From: Robertmurraya sp. FSL R5-0851
GTDB lineage: Bacteria > Bacillota > Bacilli > Bacillales > Cytobacillaceae
Reading direction: 5' to 3'
Length of the DNA: 64,000 nucleotides
Assembly: GCF_038002965.1 (NCBI RefSeq)
Contig: NZ_JBBOOE010000001.1
Span: 946,001 to 1,010,000 of the forward strand
The notes beneath the pieces were generated by a model. It worked only from the letters and a program-made list of their open reading frames with translations. It did not search any database and was not told the origin of the DNA. Each line of letters begins with the position of its first letter. Within the stretch, counting starts at the first letter, position 1. The position numbers were made by a program, and so were the translations under genes. Positions 7,474-16,224 of this stretch are shown here, one piece after another.

Positions 7474-8857
7474 TTTCAATATTAAAAAGACTCATAATCT
7501 TCACTAATTTTGTTTTGTGCAAAGAAAAAGTCCTTTATAATGGATAAAGCTAGGTGGTAACCCGTCCAAATCCACTAATAAAGGACATCTCTCATGGACA
7601 AGATTACACGAAAAAATTCATTTGGACAATGGTTTTCACCAATCAATTCTCAATTATTTGAGGAACAAGTGAAAACATTGAAATTAGACTTCTATACGAA
7701 GAAATTAACGACTGAATCATTTCTGAAATTACTGCTTTTTGCCCAGCTACAGGAAGTTGAGAGTCTTCATGCACTAAGTGACTGTCTTTTCGATGACAAG
7801 CTCCAAAAGGCAATCGACCTTGATTCTATTAGTATTTCTCAGTTATCACGACGATTAAATGGGCTGAACCCCGACCTTTTCCAAAGGCTGTTTCTCGATT
7901 TAGTATCACAAATTCATGCCAAAACGCATTATACGAAGCTTGTGATGCCCTTAAAAATTATCGATTCAAGCACCTTACCACTGAATTTAACAAACCATAA
8001 ATGGGCAAAGTTCCGTAAAACCAAGGCAGGAGTAAAATTGCATCTACGTCTTGTATTTATGGAAAAAGGCACTTCGTACCCAGAAAAAGTCGTTATGACA
8101 ACGGCAAAAGAACATGACCGTGGTCAGCTTGAAATCATGGTAGATGATAAAGAATGCATGTATGTTTTTGACCGTGGTTACTTGGATTATGAGCGTTTTG
8201 ACCGAATGACCGATGAAGGCTACTTTTTCCTTTCAAGGCTACGGAAAAACGCGGTAATCCGGGAAGTTTACAACTTTAAGCTACCCGAAAATACACCTGT
8301 TTTATCAGACCAAATGGTCTTAATAGGTACCACACAAAACCGTGCTGAAAATTATTTTCGCCTGATAAAGGTCTTGGATTCCAAGGGAAATGAACTCCAT
8401 TTAGTCACCAATCGTTTTGATTTAAGTGCCGAAGAAATTTCAGACATGTACAAATCACGCTGGGCAATTGAACTGTTCTTTAAATGGATCAAACAACATC
8501 TCAGCATTAAGAAGTTTTACGGTCAGAGCGAGTGGGCAATTCAAAATCAAGTGTTTATCGCACTTATTGTTTTTTGCCTCCATGTTCTCGTACAAATCGA
8601 AACAAAAAGTAAGAGAAAAACCTTACAAATTAGTCGTTATTTAAGGGCTGCATTGTGGAAACCAGCGAATATCTGGCTTCGGAAAATTGAAGGAAAAGCC
8701 ATCCCTTAATAAGCAAATTGCCGTCGTCACATTTGTCTAATTGTAAATAAATTTCCAAATGGATGGAGCCACCTTTAACTGGGTATTTCCTTTTTTGGCT
8801 CTAAATTAGAAGAATGATTAAACTGAAAATTGGAACAATATTTACGCAACACTAGTG
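7452..8857 (+). mobile_element. IS4-family insertion sequence, 1406 bp, complete
   Basis: The ends are CACTAGTATTGCATTAAT on the left and, reverse complemented on the right, CACTAGTGTTGCGTAAAT, imperfect inverted repeats extending about 20 bp or more. A 9-bp direct duplication flanks them. Removing the IS and one duplicate restores an open frame of the interrupted regulator, which fixes the boundaries. Size and single transposase gene fit IS4-family elements. Confidence 0.9.
7594..8709 (+). CDS. IS4-family transposase
   Basis: 371 residues with an intact DDE triad: D124 in KIIDSSTL, D193 in VFDRGYLD and E293. The last sits in the IS4 signature Y-x2-R-x3-E-x6-K, seen as YKSRWAIELFFKWIK. The gene is complete, has no frameshift, and lies entirely inside the 1406-bp element, so the element looks capable of movement. 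A TATAAT-like box precedes it at about 7536. Confidence 0.95.
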   Translation: MDKITRKNSFGQWFSPINSQLFEEQVKTLKLDFYTKKLTTESFLKLLLFAQLQEVESLHALSDCLFDDKLQKAIDLDSISISQLSRRLNGLNPDLFQRLFLDLVSQIHAKTHYTKLVMPLKIIDSSTLPLNLTNHKWAKFRKTKAGVKLHLRLVFMEKGTSYPEKVVMTTAKEHDRGQLEIMVDDKECMYVFDRGYLDYERFDRMTDEGYFFLSRLRKNAVIREVYNFKLPENTPVLSDQMVLIGTTQNRAENYFRLIKVLDSKGNELHLVTNRFDLSAEEISDMYKSRWAIELFFKWIKQHLSIKKFYGQSEWAIQNQVFIALIVFCLHVLVQIETKSKRKTLQISRYLRAALWKPANIWLRKIEGKAIP

Positions 8858-8866
8858 TAAAAATAT
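8858..8866 (+). repeat. Target-site duplication, right copy
   Basis: TAAAAATAT, identical to 7443-7451. Confidence 0.85.
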
Positions 8867-8939
8867 AGATTTATTAAAAGAGGTCGATTCGATGGACAGC
8901 ATTCTTGAGATGTTTAAACAGTATTCTATGATTTCGTGA
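8867..8939 (+). pseudogene. Displaced 3' end of the PRD regulator gene
   Basis: Following the right target duplication, the frame reads DLLKEVDSMDSILEMFKQYS and stops at 8937-8939. This is the expected last helix of an EIIA domain and continues the regulator's frame exactly. It is separated from the main part by the IS and has no start of its own. Confidence 0.88.
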
Positions 8940-8990
8940 GCAATAATTTATATATATATAGGATTTTTTAAAAATTTAGGAGGGGTTAAT

Positions 8991-9272
8991 ATGAAGATTT
9001 TAGCGGTCTGTGGTTCAGGGTTAGGTAGCAGTTTTATGTTAGAAATGAATGTTCAACAAATCTTATCAGAGCTTGGGGTAAGCGGAATTGAAGTGGAACA
9101 TTCTGATTTAAGTTCTGCTACACCTGATGCAGCAGATTTATTCATCGCAGCAAAAGATATTGCCGAAGGAATGGGGCACTTAGGAGAGGTTATCGTCATA
9201 GAGAGCATTATCGATCTAGATGGACTTCGGTCAAAGCTAAAAGAAGTGCTTGAACAGAAAGGAATACTCTAA
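8991..9272 (+). CDS. PTS EIIB component, ascorbate (Ula) type
   Basis: 93-residue cytosolic phosphocarrier with the phospho-cysteine loop at the N-terminus (MKILAVCGSGLGSSFM, Cys7). It passes phosphate from an EIIA to the incoming sugar at the EIIC. An AGGAGG site lies eight bases upstream. It is followed by the matching EIIC gene. No separate EIIA gene is present; the EIIA domain of the neighbouring regulator, or one encoded elsewhere, would be needed. Family membership is clear; the sugar is not. Confidence 0.9.
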   Translation: MKILAVCGSGLGSSFMLEMNVQQILSELGVSGIEVEHSDLSSATPDAADLFIAAKDIAEGMGHLGEVIVIESIIDLDGLRSKLKEVLEQKGIL

Positions 9273-9314
9273 TCTATTTGAACAAATGAATGAGATTAAA
9301 AGGAGGCCTATAAC

Positions 9315-10685
9315 ATGGGTGAGAGATTACTAAAGTTAGTGATGGATATTTTGAGTACGCCTGCTGTGTTAGTTGCGTTAATATCGCTCGTTGGATTATT
9401 AATCTTAAAAAAGCCTGCTAGTGATATTATTAAAGGCACGGTCAAGACCTTCCTTGGTTTCATTGTTATTTCTGCCGGTGCTGGTGTAATCGTTGGCTCC
9501 CTTGATCCTTTTGGAAAGATGTTTCAGGAAGCATTTAATGTAAATGGTGTGGTTCCCAATAATGAGGCGATCGTTGCCATGGCATTAACGGAATACGGTG
9601 GTGTAACTGCATTTATCATGTTCTTTGGAATGTTGGCTAACATCTTAATTGCACGATTCACAAGGTTAAAATACATTTTTTTAACCGGGCATCATACGTT
9701 GTATATGGCATGTATGCTTGCAGTCATCCTTGTTGTCTCAGGATTAGAAGGAATTCCTCTTATTATTGTTGGTTCTCTAGCATTAGGGTTAACTATGGCA
9801 GCCTTTCCTGCGATTTGTCAGCCGTTCATGAGAAAGATTATTGGGAATGATAGTGTAGGTTTTGGCCATTTTTCAAGCTTAGGTTATGTTCTATCAGGTC
9901 TTGTCGGAAAAGTGGTAGGGAAGGGTTCTCGTTCAACAGAGGAAATCAAATTTCCAAAAGGCCTTGGTTTTTTGCGAGATAGTTCAGTAACGATTGCGTT
10001 AACGATGACCATTCTTTATGTCGTTATAGCGCTATTTGCAGGTCCAGCTTATGTAGAAGGAGAGCTTAGCGGTGGTACTCATTATCTAGTTTTCTCCCTT
10101 ATTCAAGCAGTTACTTTTGCAGCTGGGGTATTTGTTATTTTATCAGGTGTTCGCCTTGTTTTGGCTGAAATTGTACCCGCTTTCAAAGGGATTTCTACAA
10201 AAATTGTACCAGATTCAAAACCGGCGCTCGATTGTCCAATTGTATTTCCATACGCACCGAATGCTGTATTAATAGGTTTCTTTTGTAGTTTCCTAGGCGG
10301 AATCGTTGGAATGATGTTCCTGGGCATGGCTGGAGCCGTTATTATCCTACCTGGTGTGGTTCCACATTTCTTTACTGGTGCCACAGCTGGAGTGTTTGGA
10401 AATGCGACTGGTGGAGTAAGAGGTGCCACTATAGGTTCTTTTGCTAATGGTTTGTTAATTACTTTCTTACCTGTCTTCTTAATGCCGGTACTTGGAGATC
10501 TAGGTTTTGCTAGTACGACATTCTCTGATGCGGACTTTGCAGCATCGGGAATTATTCTTGGTAATGTTGCAAACTCATTTGGAGCTACTGGTGTGACGGT
10601 TACTGTAGTAGGACTCGTGTTACTAGCAGTAGTATACGGATTCTTGAAAAAAGACAAGAATAAAACACAACAAATCCAGGCCTAA
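9315..10685 (+). CDS. PTS EIIC transporter, ascorbate (UlaA) type
   Basis: 456-residue integral membrane protein with about 10-11 hydrophobic segments and the UlaA-family features GVIVGSLDPFG, TGHHTLYMACM and GNATGGVRGATIGSFANG. It imports and phosphorylates a sugar with the EIIB encoded 42 bases upstream; AAAGGAGG precedes the start. Known members take up L-ascorbate, but none of the ascorbate-degradation enzymes (UlaG lactonase, UlaD, UlaE, UlaF) is nearby. Instead a split transketolase follows, so a different substrate is likely. Confidence 0.92.
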   Translation: MGERLLKLVMDILSTPAVLVALISLVGLLILKKPASDIIKGTVKTFLGFIVISAGAGVIVGSLDPFGKMFQEAFNVNGVVPNNEAIVAMALTEYGGVTAFIMFFGMLANILIARFTRLKYIFLTGHHTLYMACMLAVILVVSGLEGIPLIIVGSLALGLTMAAFPAICQPFMRKIIGNDSVGFGHFSSLGYVLSGLVGKVVGKGSRSTEEIKFPKGLGFLRDSSVTIALTMTILYVVIALFAGPAYVEGELSGGTHYLVFSLIQAVTFAAGVFVILSGVRLVLAEIVPAFKGISTKIVPDSKPALDCPIVFPYAPNAVLIGFFCSFLGGIVGMMFLGMAGAVIILPGVVPHFFTGATAGVFGNATGGVRGATIGSFANGLLITFLPVFLMPVLGDLGFASTTFSDADFAASGIILGNVANSFGATGVTVTVVGLVLLAVVYGFLKKDKNKTQQIQA

Positions 10686-10690
10686 ATAAT

Positions 10691-10750
10691 GAAACCCTTC
10701 AAAGGGCCGTTCGCTTTATGAGAACTCTCCCTGGAAGGGTTTCTTATTTT
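10691..10750 (+). terminator. Long hairpin between EIIC and transketolase genes
   Basis: Perfect 10-bp arms GAAACCCTTC/GAAGGGTTTC at 10691-10700 and 10734-10743 with a 33-base loop, then TTATTTTAT. It probably gives partial termination inside the operon. Confidence 0.55.
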
Positions 10751-10780
10751 ATAAGATTAAGAGAAAGCGGAGGATGCTAT

Positions 10781-11632
10781 ATGAGTATTGAGTTAGAGAA
10801 GGTGGAACAGTTTCGGGATGAGATCCGATTAAAGACGCTAAAAGAGCTCTATCATCTGGGTTTTGGTCATTATGGGGGAAGCTTATCCATCATTGAAACC
10901 TTAGCGGTGTTGTATGGTGGAGTCATGAAGATAGATCCGAAAAATCCTAATTGGGAAGAGCGAGACTATTTCATTTTATCGAAAGGACATGGGGGACCAG
11001 GTCTTTATGCGACCCTAGCGGTAAAAGGGTATTTTCCTGAGGAGGTACTATATACTCTCAATAACAATGGAACGACACTTCCTTCCCATCCGGATCGGAA
11101 TTTAACACCAGGCGTTGATATGACAACTGGATCTTTAGGGCAAGGGATATCTGCGGCTGTTGGAGTGGCTCTCTCACATAAGCTTTCAAAGAGAGAAAAC
11201 TATACTTTTTGTATTGTGGGAGATGGTGAATTAAATGAAGGACAATGCTGGGAGGCCTTTCAATTTGCAGCCCATCATAAGTTAAATCAGCTTTTTGTCT
11301 TCATTGATGATAATAAGAAGCAACTCGATGGGTTAACTAAGGATATTATTAATCCATTTGACTTTGAAGAGAAGTTCAAAGCGTTTGGTTTCTATTCACT
11401 GAAAGTAGACGGTAGTTCATTAGGACAAATTTATGATGCTATTAAAAAAGGAAAAGAGCAAACAGAACGTCCAGTGGCCATTATTTTAGATACGACTAAA
11501 GGTCAAGGTGTTCCATACTTAGAACAAAAGGTTGATAACCATCATATCCGTCCTAGCCAAGCAGATGAAGAAGCAATTTTACAAGCGATTGATGACTTGG
11601 AACACAGACTTGGAAAGGGGGTGCCAAGATGA
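10781..11632 (+). CDS. Transketolase, N-terminal (thiamine diphosphate) subunit
   Basis: 283 residues equal to the first half of a classical transketolase. It has the GHGG motif (SKGHGGPGLYA), the SHPD segment, TGSLGQGISAAVG, and the cofactor-binding GDGELNEGQ...DDNKKQLDG. With the next gene it should form a two-subunit enzyme moving a two-carbon ketol unit. The start is placed at 10781 because GCGGAGG lies nine bases upstream and an upstream start would fall in the terminator-like hairpin. The stop overlaps the next gene by four bases. Confidence 0.93.
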   Translation: MSIELEKVEQFRDEIRLKTLKELYHLGFGHYGGSLSIIETLAVLYGGVMKIDPKNPNWEERDYFILSKGHGGPGLYATLAVKGYFPEEVLYTLNNNGTTLPSHPDRNLTPGVDMTTGSLGQGISAAVGVALSHKLSKRENYTFCIVGDGELNEGQCWEAFQFAAHHKLNQLFVFIDDNKKQLDGLTKDIINPFDFEEKFKAFGFYSLKVDGSSLGQIYDAIKKGKEQTERPVAIILDTTKGQGVPYLEQKVDNHHIRPSQADEEAILQAIDDLEHRLGKGVPR

Positions 11633-12588
11633 TTCATACATCTACCTACAAGTTAGAAAATATGGAAATGCGTCAAATGTATGCAAACACTCTCCTAGAA
11701 CTTGCGAAGGCGAATCCCAATGTTGTGGCATTGGAAGCAGATTTAATGAGTGCCATTTCAACAAATAAAATTATAAAAGAGATTCCAGACCAATTAATAA
11801 ACTGTGGCATAATGGAAGCCAATATGATTGGTGTCGCTTCCGGTTTATCTCTCACTGGGAAAATTCCTTTCGTCCATACGTTTGGACAGTTTGCTACACG
11901 TCGTGCCTTTGATCAATTATTTATATCCGGTGCTTACGCAAAAACGAATATTAAAATTCTAGGATCTGACGCGGGTGTATCGGCTGAACATAATGGTGGA
12001 ACGCATATGGCTTTTGAGGATCTAGGACTAGTTCGTCTTATTCCTAATGCGAAAGTGTATGAGGTGAGCGATTCTACCATGTTAGGTTACTTGCTTCGAA
12101 AGATTGAGAAGGAATATGGAATTCATTATATCCGGACTATTCGAAAAAACAGTGTGAAGCTATATGATGAAAGAGAAGTTTTTGAGACCGGGAAAGGGAA
12201 AGTATTAAGAGAGGGCGGAGATGTCACAATTATTGCTAGTGGTATCATGGTGGCAGAATCGCTGAAGGCAGCAGATCTCCTTAAAGAGCAGGGAGTTGAA
12301 GCCACGGTGATTGATATGTTCTCTATAAAACCAATCGATAAAGAGTTAATCGTAAAATATGCAACGAAAACAAAAGCGGTGGTTACAGCAGAAAATCATA
12401 ATGTAATCGGAGGGTTAGGTAGTGCTGTGGCTGAGGTGTTAAGTGAGCATTGTCCCACGAGAATGAGGCGTATCGGGGTAAAAGAACAATTTGGCCAGGT
12501 TGGCAAAATTGATTATTTAATGGAGTTCTATAAATTGACAGCCACAGATATTGCAGAGGAAGCTAGAGAATTATCATTAGATAAATAA
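11629..12588 (+). CDS. Transketolase, C-terminal (pyrimidine-binding) subunit
   Basis: 319 residues covering the pyrimidine-binding and C-terminal domains: ADLMSAISTNKI, GIMEANMIGVASGLSLTGKIPF (catalytic glutamate), FGQFATRRAFDQL, HNGGTHMAFEDLGLVR and the final TAENHNVIGGLGSAV. It overlaps the N-terminal gene by four bases (ATGA), so the two are translationally coupled and made in equal amounts. Split transketolases of this kind occur in sugar-catabolic clusters, for example AptA/AptB acting on apulose 4-phosphate; substrate here is inferred only to be a phosphorylated ketose. Confidence 0.93.
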   Translation: MIHTSTYKLENMEMRQMYANTLLELAKANPNVVALEADLMSAISTNKIIKEIPDQLINCGIMEANMIGVASGLSLTGKIPFVHTFGQFATRRAFDQLFISGAYAKTNIKILGSDAGVSAEHNGGTHMAFEDLGLVRLIPNAKVYEVSDSTMLGYLLRKIEKEYGIHYIRTIRKNSVKLYDEREVFETGKGKVLREGGDVTIIASGIMVAESLKAADLLKEQGVEATVIDMFSIKPIDKELIVKYATKTKAVVTAENHNVIGGLGSAVAEVLSEHCPTRMRRIGVKEQFGQVGKIDYLMEFYKLTATDIAEEARELSLDK

Positions 12589-12662
12589 TGGAACGTGGCA
12601 CCCTTGTTAGTTATTGGTCAAGTAACATTCTCATATATTGGGAAAAAAGAGAGGTGAATGCT

Positions 12663-13472
12663 TTGGCCAAGAACTTTCGTCAAGAAGCACTATTTGAATT
12701 GAATTTCTGGTTACAGGTACTTGGAGACCATGCTCGATTTATCCAGGATTCTTTAGCACCATCGGAAACACAATACATCAGTCAAGCGGAAAACTTCATA
12801 ACGTTATTTGATCAGCTATTAACGATCTCACGTAGACAGCCTGCAGGAGAGGAGCTTATGCAGCTGCTACATAGAGCGAATAAAGCGGGGACAGAAATCA
12901 GAGAACTGAAACTCACTCTAGTACGAGAGCATTTGGTGGGCGAAGTGAAAATGACTTTACCACCATCTTTTCTAAGTCATATGGTCAATGAGCTAGAAGA
13001 GGCATTAAGAGTATTTTCATTTTTCCTTAAAGGAGAAATTCCTCCAATTGTTCATCCGTTACATCATGATTTATTGTGGCTATTAGATGCGGCAGGGCAT
13101 GCGGGGGCCATAGATGTTAATTTAGATCGAGTGGAAAAGAAGCTCAAAGAGAGAGGGCGAGAGTTCACAAAGGAATGGGAGGATTTTTATATAAAGGCTG
13201 TCGAGATGGCGGGGTACTTGCGTGCGAATGTGTATTCTTTCCCCGCTTTAAGTCGTTTCCATAAAGAAATTGAGTTAGAAATGGAAATCTTCAAAAGCTT
13301 TTTAAGAGAAATAGAAGAAATGGAGTTAAACAAAGAAATACTAGGAGTATTATCGCCCCTTATGGCGGATCATATGGCTCGTGAGGAATGCTATTATTTA
13401 ATGAAGCTAGCTGAGACAACAGAGGTGGAGGACCCCAACTGCGATCCAACCAAACCAAGGACAACAAGTTAG
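12663..13472 (+). CDS. DUF2935 protein
   Basis: 269 residues in two similar all-helical halves, each with conserved His/Glu positions (ELNFWLQVLGDHARFI and HHDLLWLLDAAGHAGAI; then DFYIKAVEMAGYLRA and ADHMAREECYYLMKLA). That arrangement suggests a four-helix-bundle metal site, perhaps di-iron, although this is inference. I prefer the TTG at 12663 (GAGGTG just upstream and alignment of the first helix) over the overlapping ATG at 12588. It follows the transketolase pair closely, so it is probably co-transcribed. Function unknown. Confidence 0.8.
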   Translation: MAKNFRQEALFELNFWLQVLGDHARFIQDSLAPSETQYISQAENFITLFDQLLTISRRQPAGEELMQLLHRANKAGTEIRELKLTLVREHLVGEVKMTLPPSFLSHMVNELEEALRVFSFFLKGEIPPIVHPLHHDLLWLLDAAGHAGAIDVNLDRVEKKLKERGREFTKEWEDFYIKAVEMAGYLRANVYSFPALSRFHKEIELEMEIFKSFLREIEEMELNKEILGVLSPLMADHMAREECYYLMKLAETTEVEDPNCDPTKPRTTS

Positions 13473-13610
13473 GATGATTGAATTCAAAGTCTCTAGTCTT
13501 TGACTGGGGGCTATTTTTAGTTCTCATAAAATTATATTTTTAAAATAATGAGTGCGCTTTCATGATGTATAATGGAAATATTCAAAAAACTGACAAAATG
13601 GAGCTGGCTC

Positions 13611-14513
13611 ATGGAACTATTATTCGTTGTATTATCAGCTTTATCTGTGATCGGAGTAGGGTATATTGGTCAAAGGACCATTGGATTTGATCGGAAGGCG
13701 ATTTCTGCCATGGCCTTATATTTAATGCAGCCTTTTTTGGCATTTCGGACCTTCTATACGAATGAAATTACAATGGAATATTTGTATATCTTGCTGTTTT
13801 GTGTGCTTCTTTGTATTGGGATGATTGTTATTGTACAAATTACAGCAGCCCTAAAAAAATTACCTCGTTCAAGGCACTCAGCCATGGTGCTTTCAGGTGT
13901 ATTTATGAACAGTGGGAACTATGGTGTTCCTATAATCTTACTTGCTTTTGGTAACGTGGGTGTTGATTATGCGGTTATCATGATGGTTATACAATCCTTC
14001 CTTATGAGTACAATTGGGGTGTATTATGCTGGTAAGGGAAGTGAGAGAGGATATTCTGTCAAACAATCGATATTAAATATTATAAAAATGCCAATGATCT
14101 ATGGATCTGTCTTAGGGATAGGTCTTCAGCTCTTAACCCTGCCAGTGCCAGATATGATCATGAAGCCTATCGATTTGATTGCTGATGCAACCATTCCAAC
14201 CATTATGCTTGTCTTGGGTATGCAACTCGGAGCCATTACAAAGAAGAATGTTAGTATCGGAGATGTTTCTACAATTATGATCCAACGTATGCTAATTTCC
14301 CCTGTCTTGGCTTTACTTTTAGTATGGCTATTACCGATTGAAGGAATGCTGGCCCAAGTTCTTATTGTTCTATCAGCAATGCCCTCAGCAGCGAATACCA
14401 TGATGCTTTCGCTTGAATTTGGAACAGAGCCAGATCTTGTATCTTATAGTACATTAGTGACGACCTTGTTAAGTATATTATCGGTTCCGGTCATGTTGAT
14501 GTTGGTGATGTAA
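13611..14513 (+). CDS. Auxin-efflux-carrier (AEC) family permease
   Basis: About 300 residues with ten hydrophobic segments in two inverted sets and the central GVFMNSGNYGVPI motif of the AEC/malate-permease family. Bacterial members move organic acids or amino acids; the substrate here is unknown. The start at 13611 (MELLFVVL) is chosen because TGGAG precedes it by seven bases, and because a TATAAT at 13565-13570 directly before an upstream ATG (13572) would place that ATG at the transcript start. The 3' end is 70 bases before the next membrane gene. Confidence 0.85.
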   Translation: MELLFVVLSALSVIGVGYIGQRTIGFDRKAISAMALYLMQPFLAFRTFYTNEITMEYLYILLFCVLLCIGMIVIVQITAALKKLPRSRHSAMVLSGVFMNSGNYGVPIILLAFGNVGVDYAVIMMVIQSFLMSTIGVYYAGKGSERGYSVKQSILNIIKMPMIYGSVLGIGLQLLTLPVPDMIMKPIDLIADATIPTIMLVLGMQLGAITKKNVSIGDVSTIMIQRMLISPVLALLLVWLLPIEGMLAQVLIVLSAMPSAANTMMLSLEFGTEPDLVSYSTLVTTLLSILSVPVMLMLVM

Positions 14514-14582
14514 AAGGTTAATTTGGTTAATATAGGGAAAAATGAACATAATATAGGACAATATGAAAAAAGGATTGTTTTC

Positions 14583-15632
14583 ATGGAATTCTTTAGAAAG
14601 TATAAATTTTTTGGCGGAAGAATTGTTAAAACAGGGATTGCGGTGTTTCTGACTGCTCTTATCTGTGATCTTTTGTCTTGGCCTCCTATGTTTGCCGTTA
14701 TTACCGCGATTGTAACGATTGAGCCAACTGCATCTCATTCGATTAAAAAGGCGTTCGTCCGGTTTCCGGCTTCTGCACTAGGAGCCGCTTTTTCTGTTTT
14801 ATTTAATTTTACCTTTGGTGATAGTCCGTTTACGTATATGCTTGTCGCAGTGATGACCATTATCGTGTGTTACAAACTTCGATTGCATGATGGAACACTG
14901 GTTGCTGTTTTGACTGGTGTGGCGATGATATCTACGGTTCATGATCATTTTCTAAGTTCGTTTTTTGTTCGCCTTGGAACAACGGGAATTGGACTAACTG
15001 TATCAGCGCTTGTGAATTTCCTTGTCATAAAACCGAATTACTCACTGACGATTCAATCAAAACTTCATCGGTATATCATTGAAACAGGCAAATTGATTGA
15101 AACACGTGGAAAAGAAATTGTGTATCAGCAGCCGTTACACCAAGACACGAAGGTGAAGTATGAAAGACTTTGGAAGGATATCGAAACAGTAGAAACATTG
15201 TGTGAATACCAGAAGCTAGAATGGAAGCTGCATAATTTCGACCGGAAGGACACCAAGGAATTTCATTATGAATATAAGAAGTTAGGTACCTTACGCCAAA
15301 TCATTTTTCATGTAGCGAATCTTATGGCGATTCCTCCGATCGATGCGCCAATTTGTAAGGAGAAGTCCGTCGAGCTGATGTTTTCTTCCATTAAACATGC
15401 CTTGCATGAAAAGGAGTACCGGATGGATGAAGAGCATCATCAAGTGGTGAAGAAGATTCGGTCTATCTTTAAACATTGTGTACAAGAAGATCAGATGAAA
15501 CAGTCACATATTGCTCTACTGTATGAGCTCCTTTCTATAAACGACCTAATAGAGGAACTACATCAAATACAATTGTTGAAACAAAAACATCAAAAATTAA
15601 TTCAGTATAAAGGTGTTAAAGCCGAGATGTAA
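14583..15632 (+). CDS. Aromatic-acid-exporter-like (ArAE/DUF939) membrane protein
   Basis: 349 residues: five or six N-terminal transmembrane helices (about residues 15-155, with SWPPMFAVITAIVTIEPTAS) followed by a long soluble helical tail rich in charged residues (about 160-345). This is the B. subtilis YqjA-like layout. The family is thought to export aromatic or other weak acids; direct evidence is thin. The ATG at 14583 is preferred since AAAGGA precedes it and the helix set begins there. A terminator follows immediately. Confidence 0.83.
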   Translation: MEFFRKYKFFGGRIVKTGIAVFLTALICDLLSWPPMFAVITAIVTIEPTASHSIKKAFVRFPASALGAAFSVLFNFTFGDSPFTYMLVAVMTIIVCYKLRLHDGTLVAVLTGVAMISTVHDHFLSSFFVRLGTTGIGLTVSALVNFLVIKPNYSLTIQSKLHRYIIETGKLIETRGKEIVYQQPLHQDTKVKYERLWKDIETVETLCEYQKLEWKLHNFDRKDTKEFHYEYKKLGTLRQIIFHVANLMAIPPIDAPICKEKSVELMFSSIKHALHEKEYRMDEEHHQVVKKIRSIFKHCVQEDQMKQSHIALLYELLSINDLIEELHQIQLLKQKHQKLIQYKGVKAEM

Positions 15633-15634
15633 GA

Positions 15635-15667
15635 AATGCTGGTAGATCAGCAGCATTTTTTATTTTT
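15635..15667 (+). terminator. Terminator of the ArAE-like gene
   Basis: Stem AAATGCTG/CAGCATTT followed by a long T-run starting three bases past the stop. It rules out the upstream start (15636) for the Nudix gene. Confidence 0.85.
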
Positions 15668-15740
15668 AAGGGGTGTACTATTTTCAAAAGATACATATTG
15701 TGAAAAAGAGGAGCTTAATAAATTGGATGGGGGTGGGGTA

Positions 15741-16151
15741 ATGGGAGTTCCGCCAAAGCATATTGTATCAGCCATCGCTTTCGTAAGGAATGATGATAAT
15801 GAATTGCTTTTAGTGAAAAGTCCAAGGAGAGGTTGGGAGTTGCCTGGAGGACAGGTTGAAGAAGGAGAGTCCATTAAGGCAGCTGCAATACGTGAAACAA
15901 AGGAAGAAAGTGGGATAGATATTGAAATTGTGAAGTTCTGTGGTATTTTTCAAAATGTAAAGCACTCCATTTGCAGTACGTTGTTCATCGGGAAAGTAGT
16001 TGGAGGTCAACTGACTAAGTCACCTGAGAGTTTAGAAGTGGGATATTTTCCGATAGAGAAAGCGCTTGAAATGGTCACGTGGAAACACTTTAAGAAGAGA
16101 ATACAGTATTGTTTAAATGAAGAGGTACATCCATTTTTTGTTGAGGTTTAA
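15741..16151 (+). CDS. Nudix hydrolase
   Basis: 136 residues with a full Nudix box, GGQVEEGESIKAAAIRETKE followed by ESGI (G-x5-E-x7-REUXEEXGU), which binds the metal and cleaves nucleoside diphosphates linked to another group. The substrate cannot be told from the sequence. The ATG at 15741 follows a G-rich site and removes a leader that overlaps the preceding terminator. It is a single gene, ending at a bidirectional terminator shared with the hydrolase gene on the other strand. Confidence 0.9.
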   Translation: MGVPPKHIVSAIAFVRNDDNELLLVKSPRRGWELPGGQVEEGESIKAAAIRETKEESGIDIEIVKFCGIFQNVKHSICSTLFIGKVVGGQLTKSPESLEVGYFPIEKALEMVTWKHFKKRIQYCLNEEVHPFFVEV

Positions 16152-16183
16152 TTAGTCTTGTCTTCAATCATTCCCAATAAATA

Positions 16184-16224
16184 GAAAGGAGCTGCCTTGT
16201 ACATTTAGCAGCTCCTTTCCTTAT
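16184..16224. terminator. Bidirectional terminator
   Basis: Perfect 12-bp stem GAAAGGAGCTGC/GCAGCTCCTTTC between two convergent genes, with T/A-rich flanks on both sides. Confidence 0.85.

Noticed and set aside
7487..8812. Shorter IS ends at CATAATCTTC...GAAGAATG
   Set aside because: These weak repeats give no target duplication; the CACTAGT ends give a 9-bp duplication and restore the interrupted gene.
9315..12588. L-ascorbate utilisation operon
   Set aside because: Only the transporter fits; the lactonase, decarboxylase and epimerases are absent and a transketolase is present instead.
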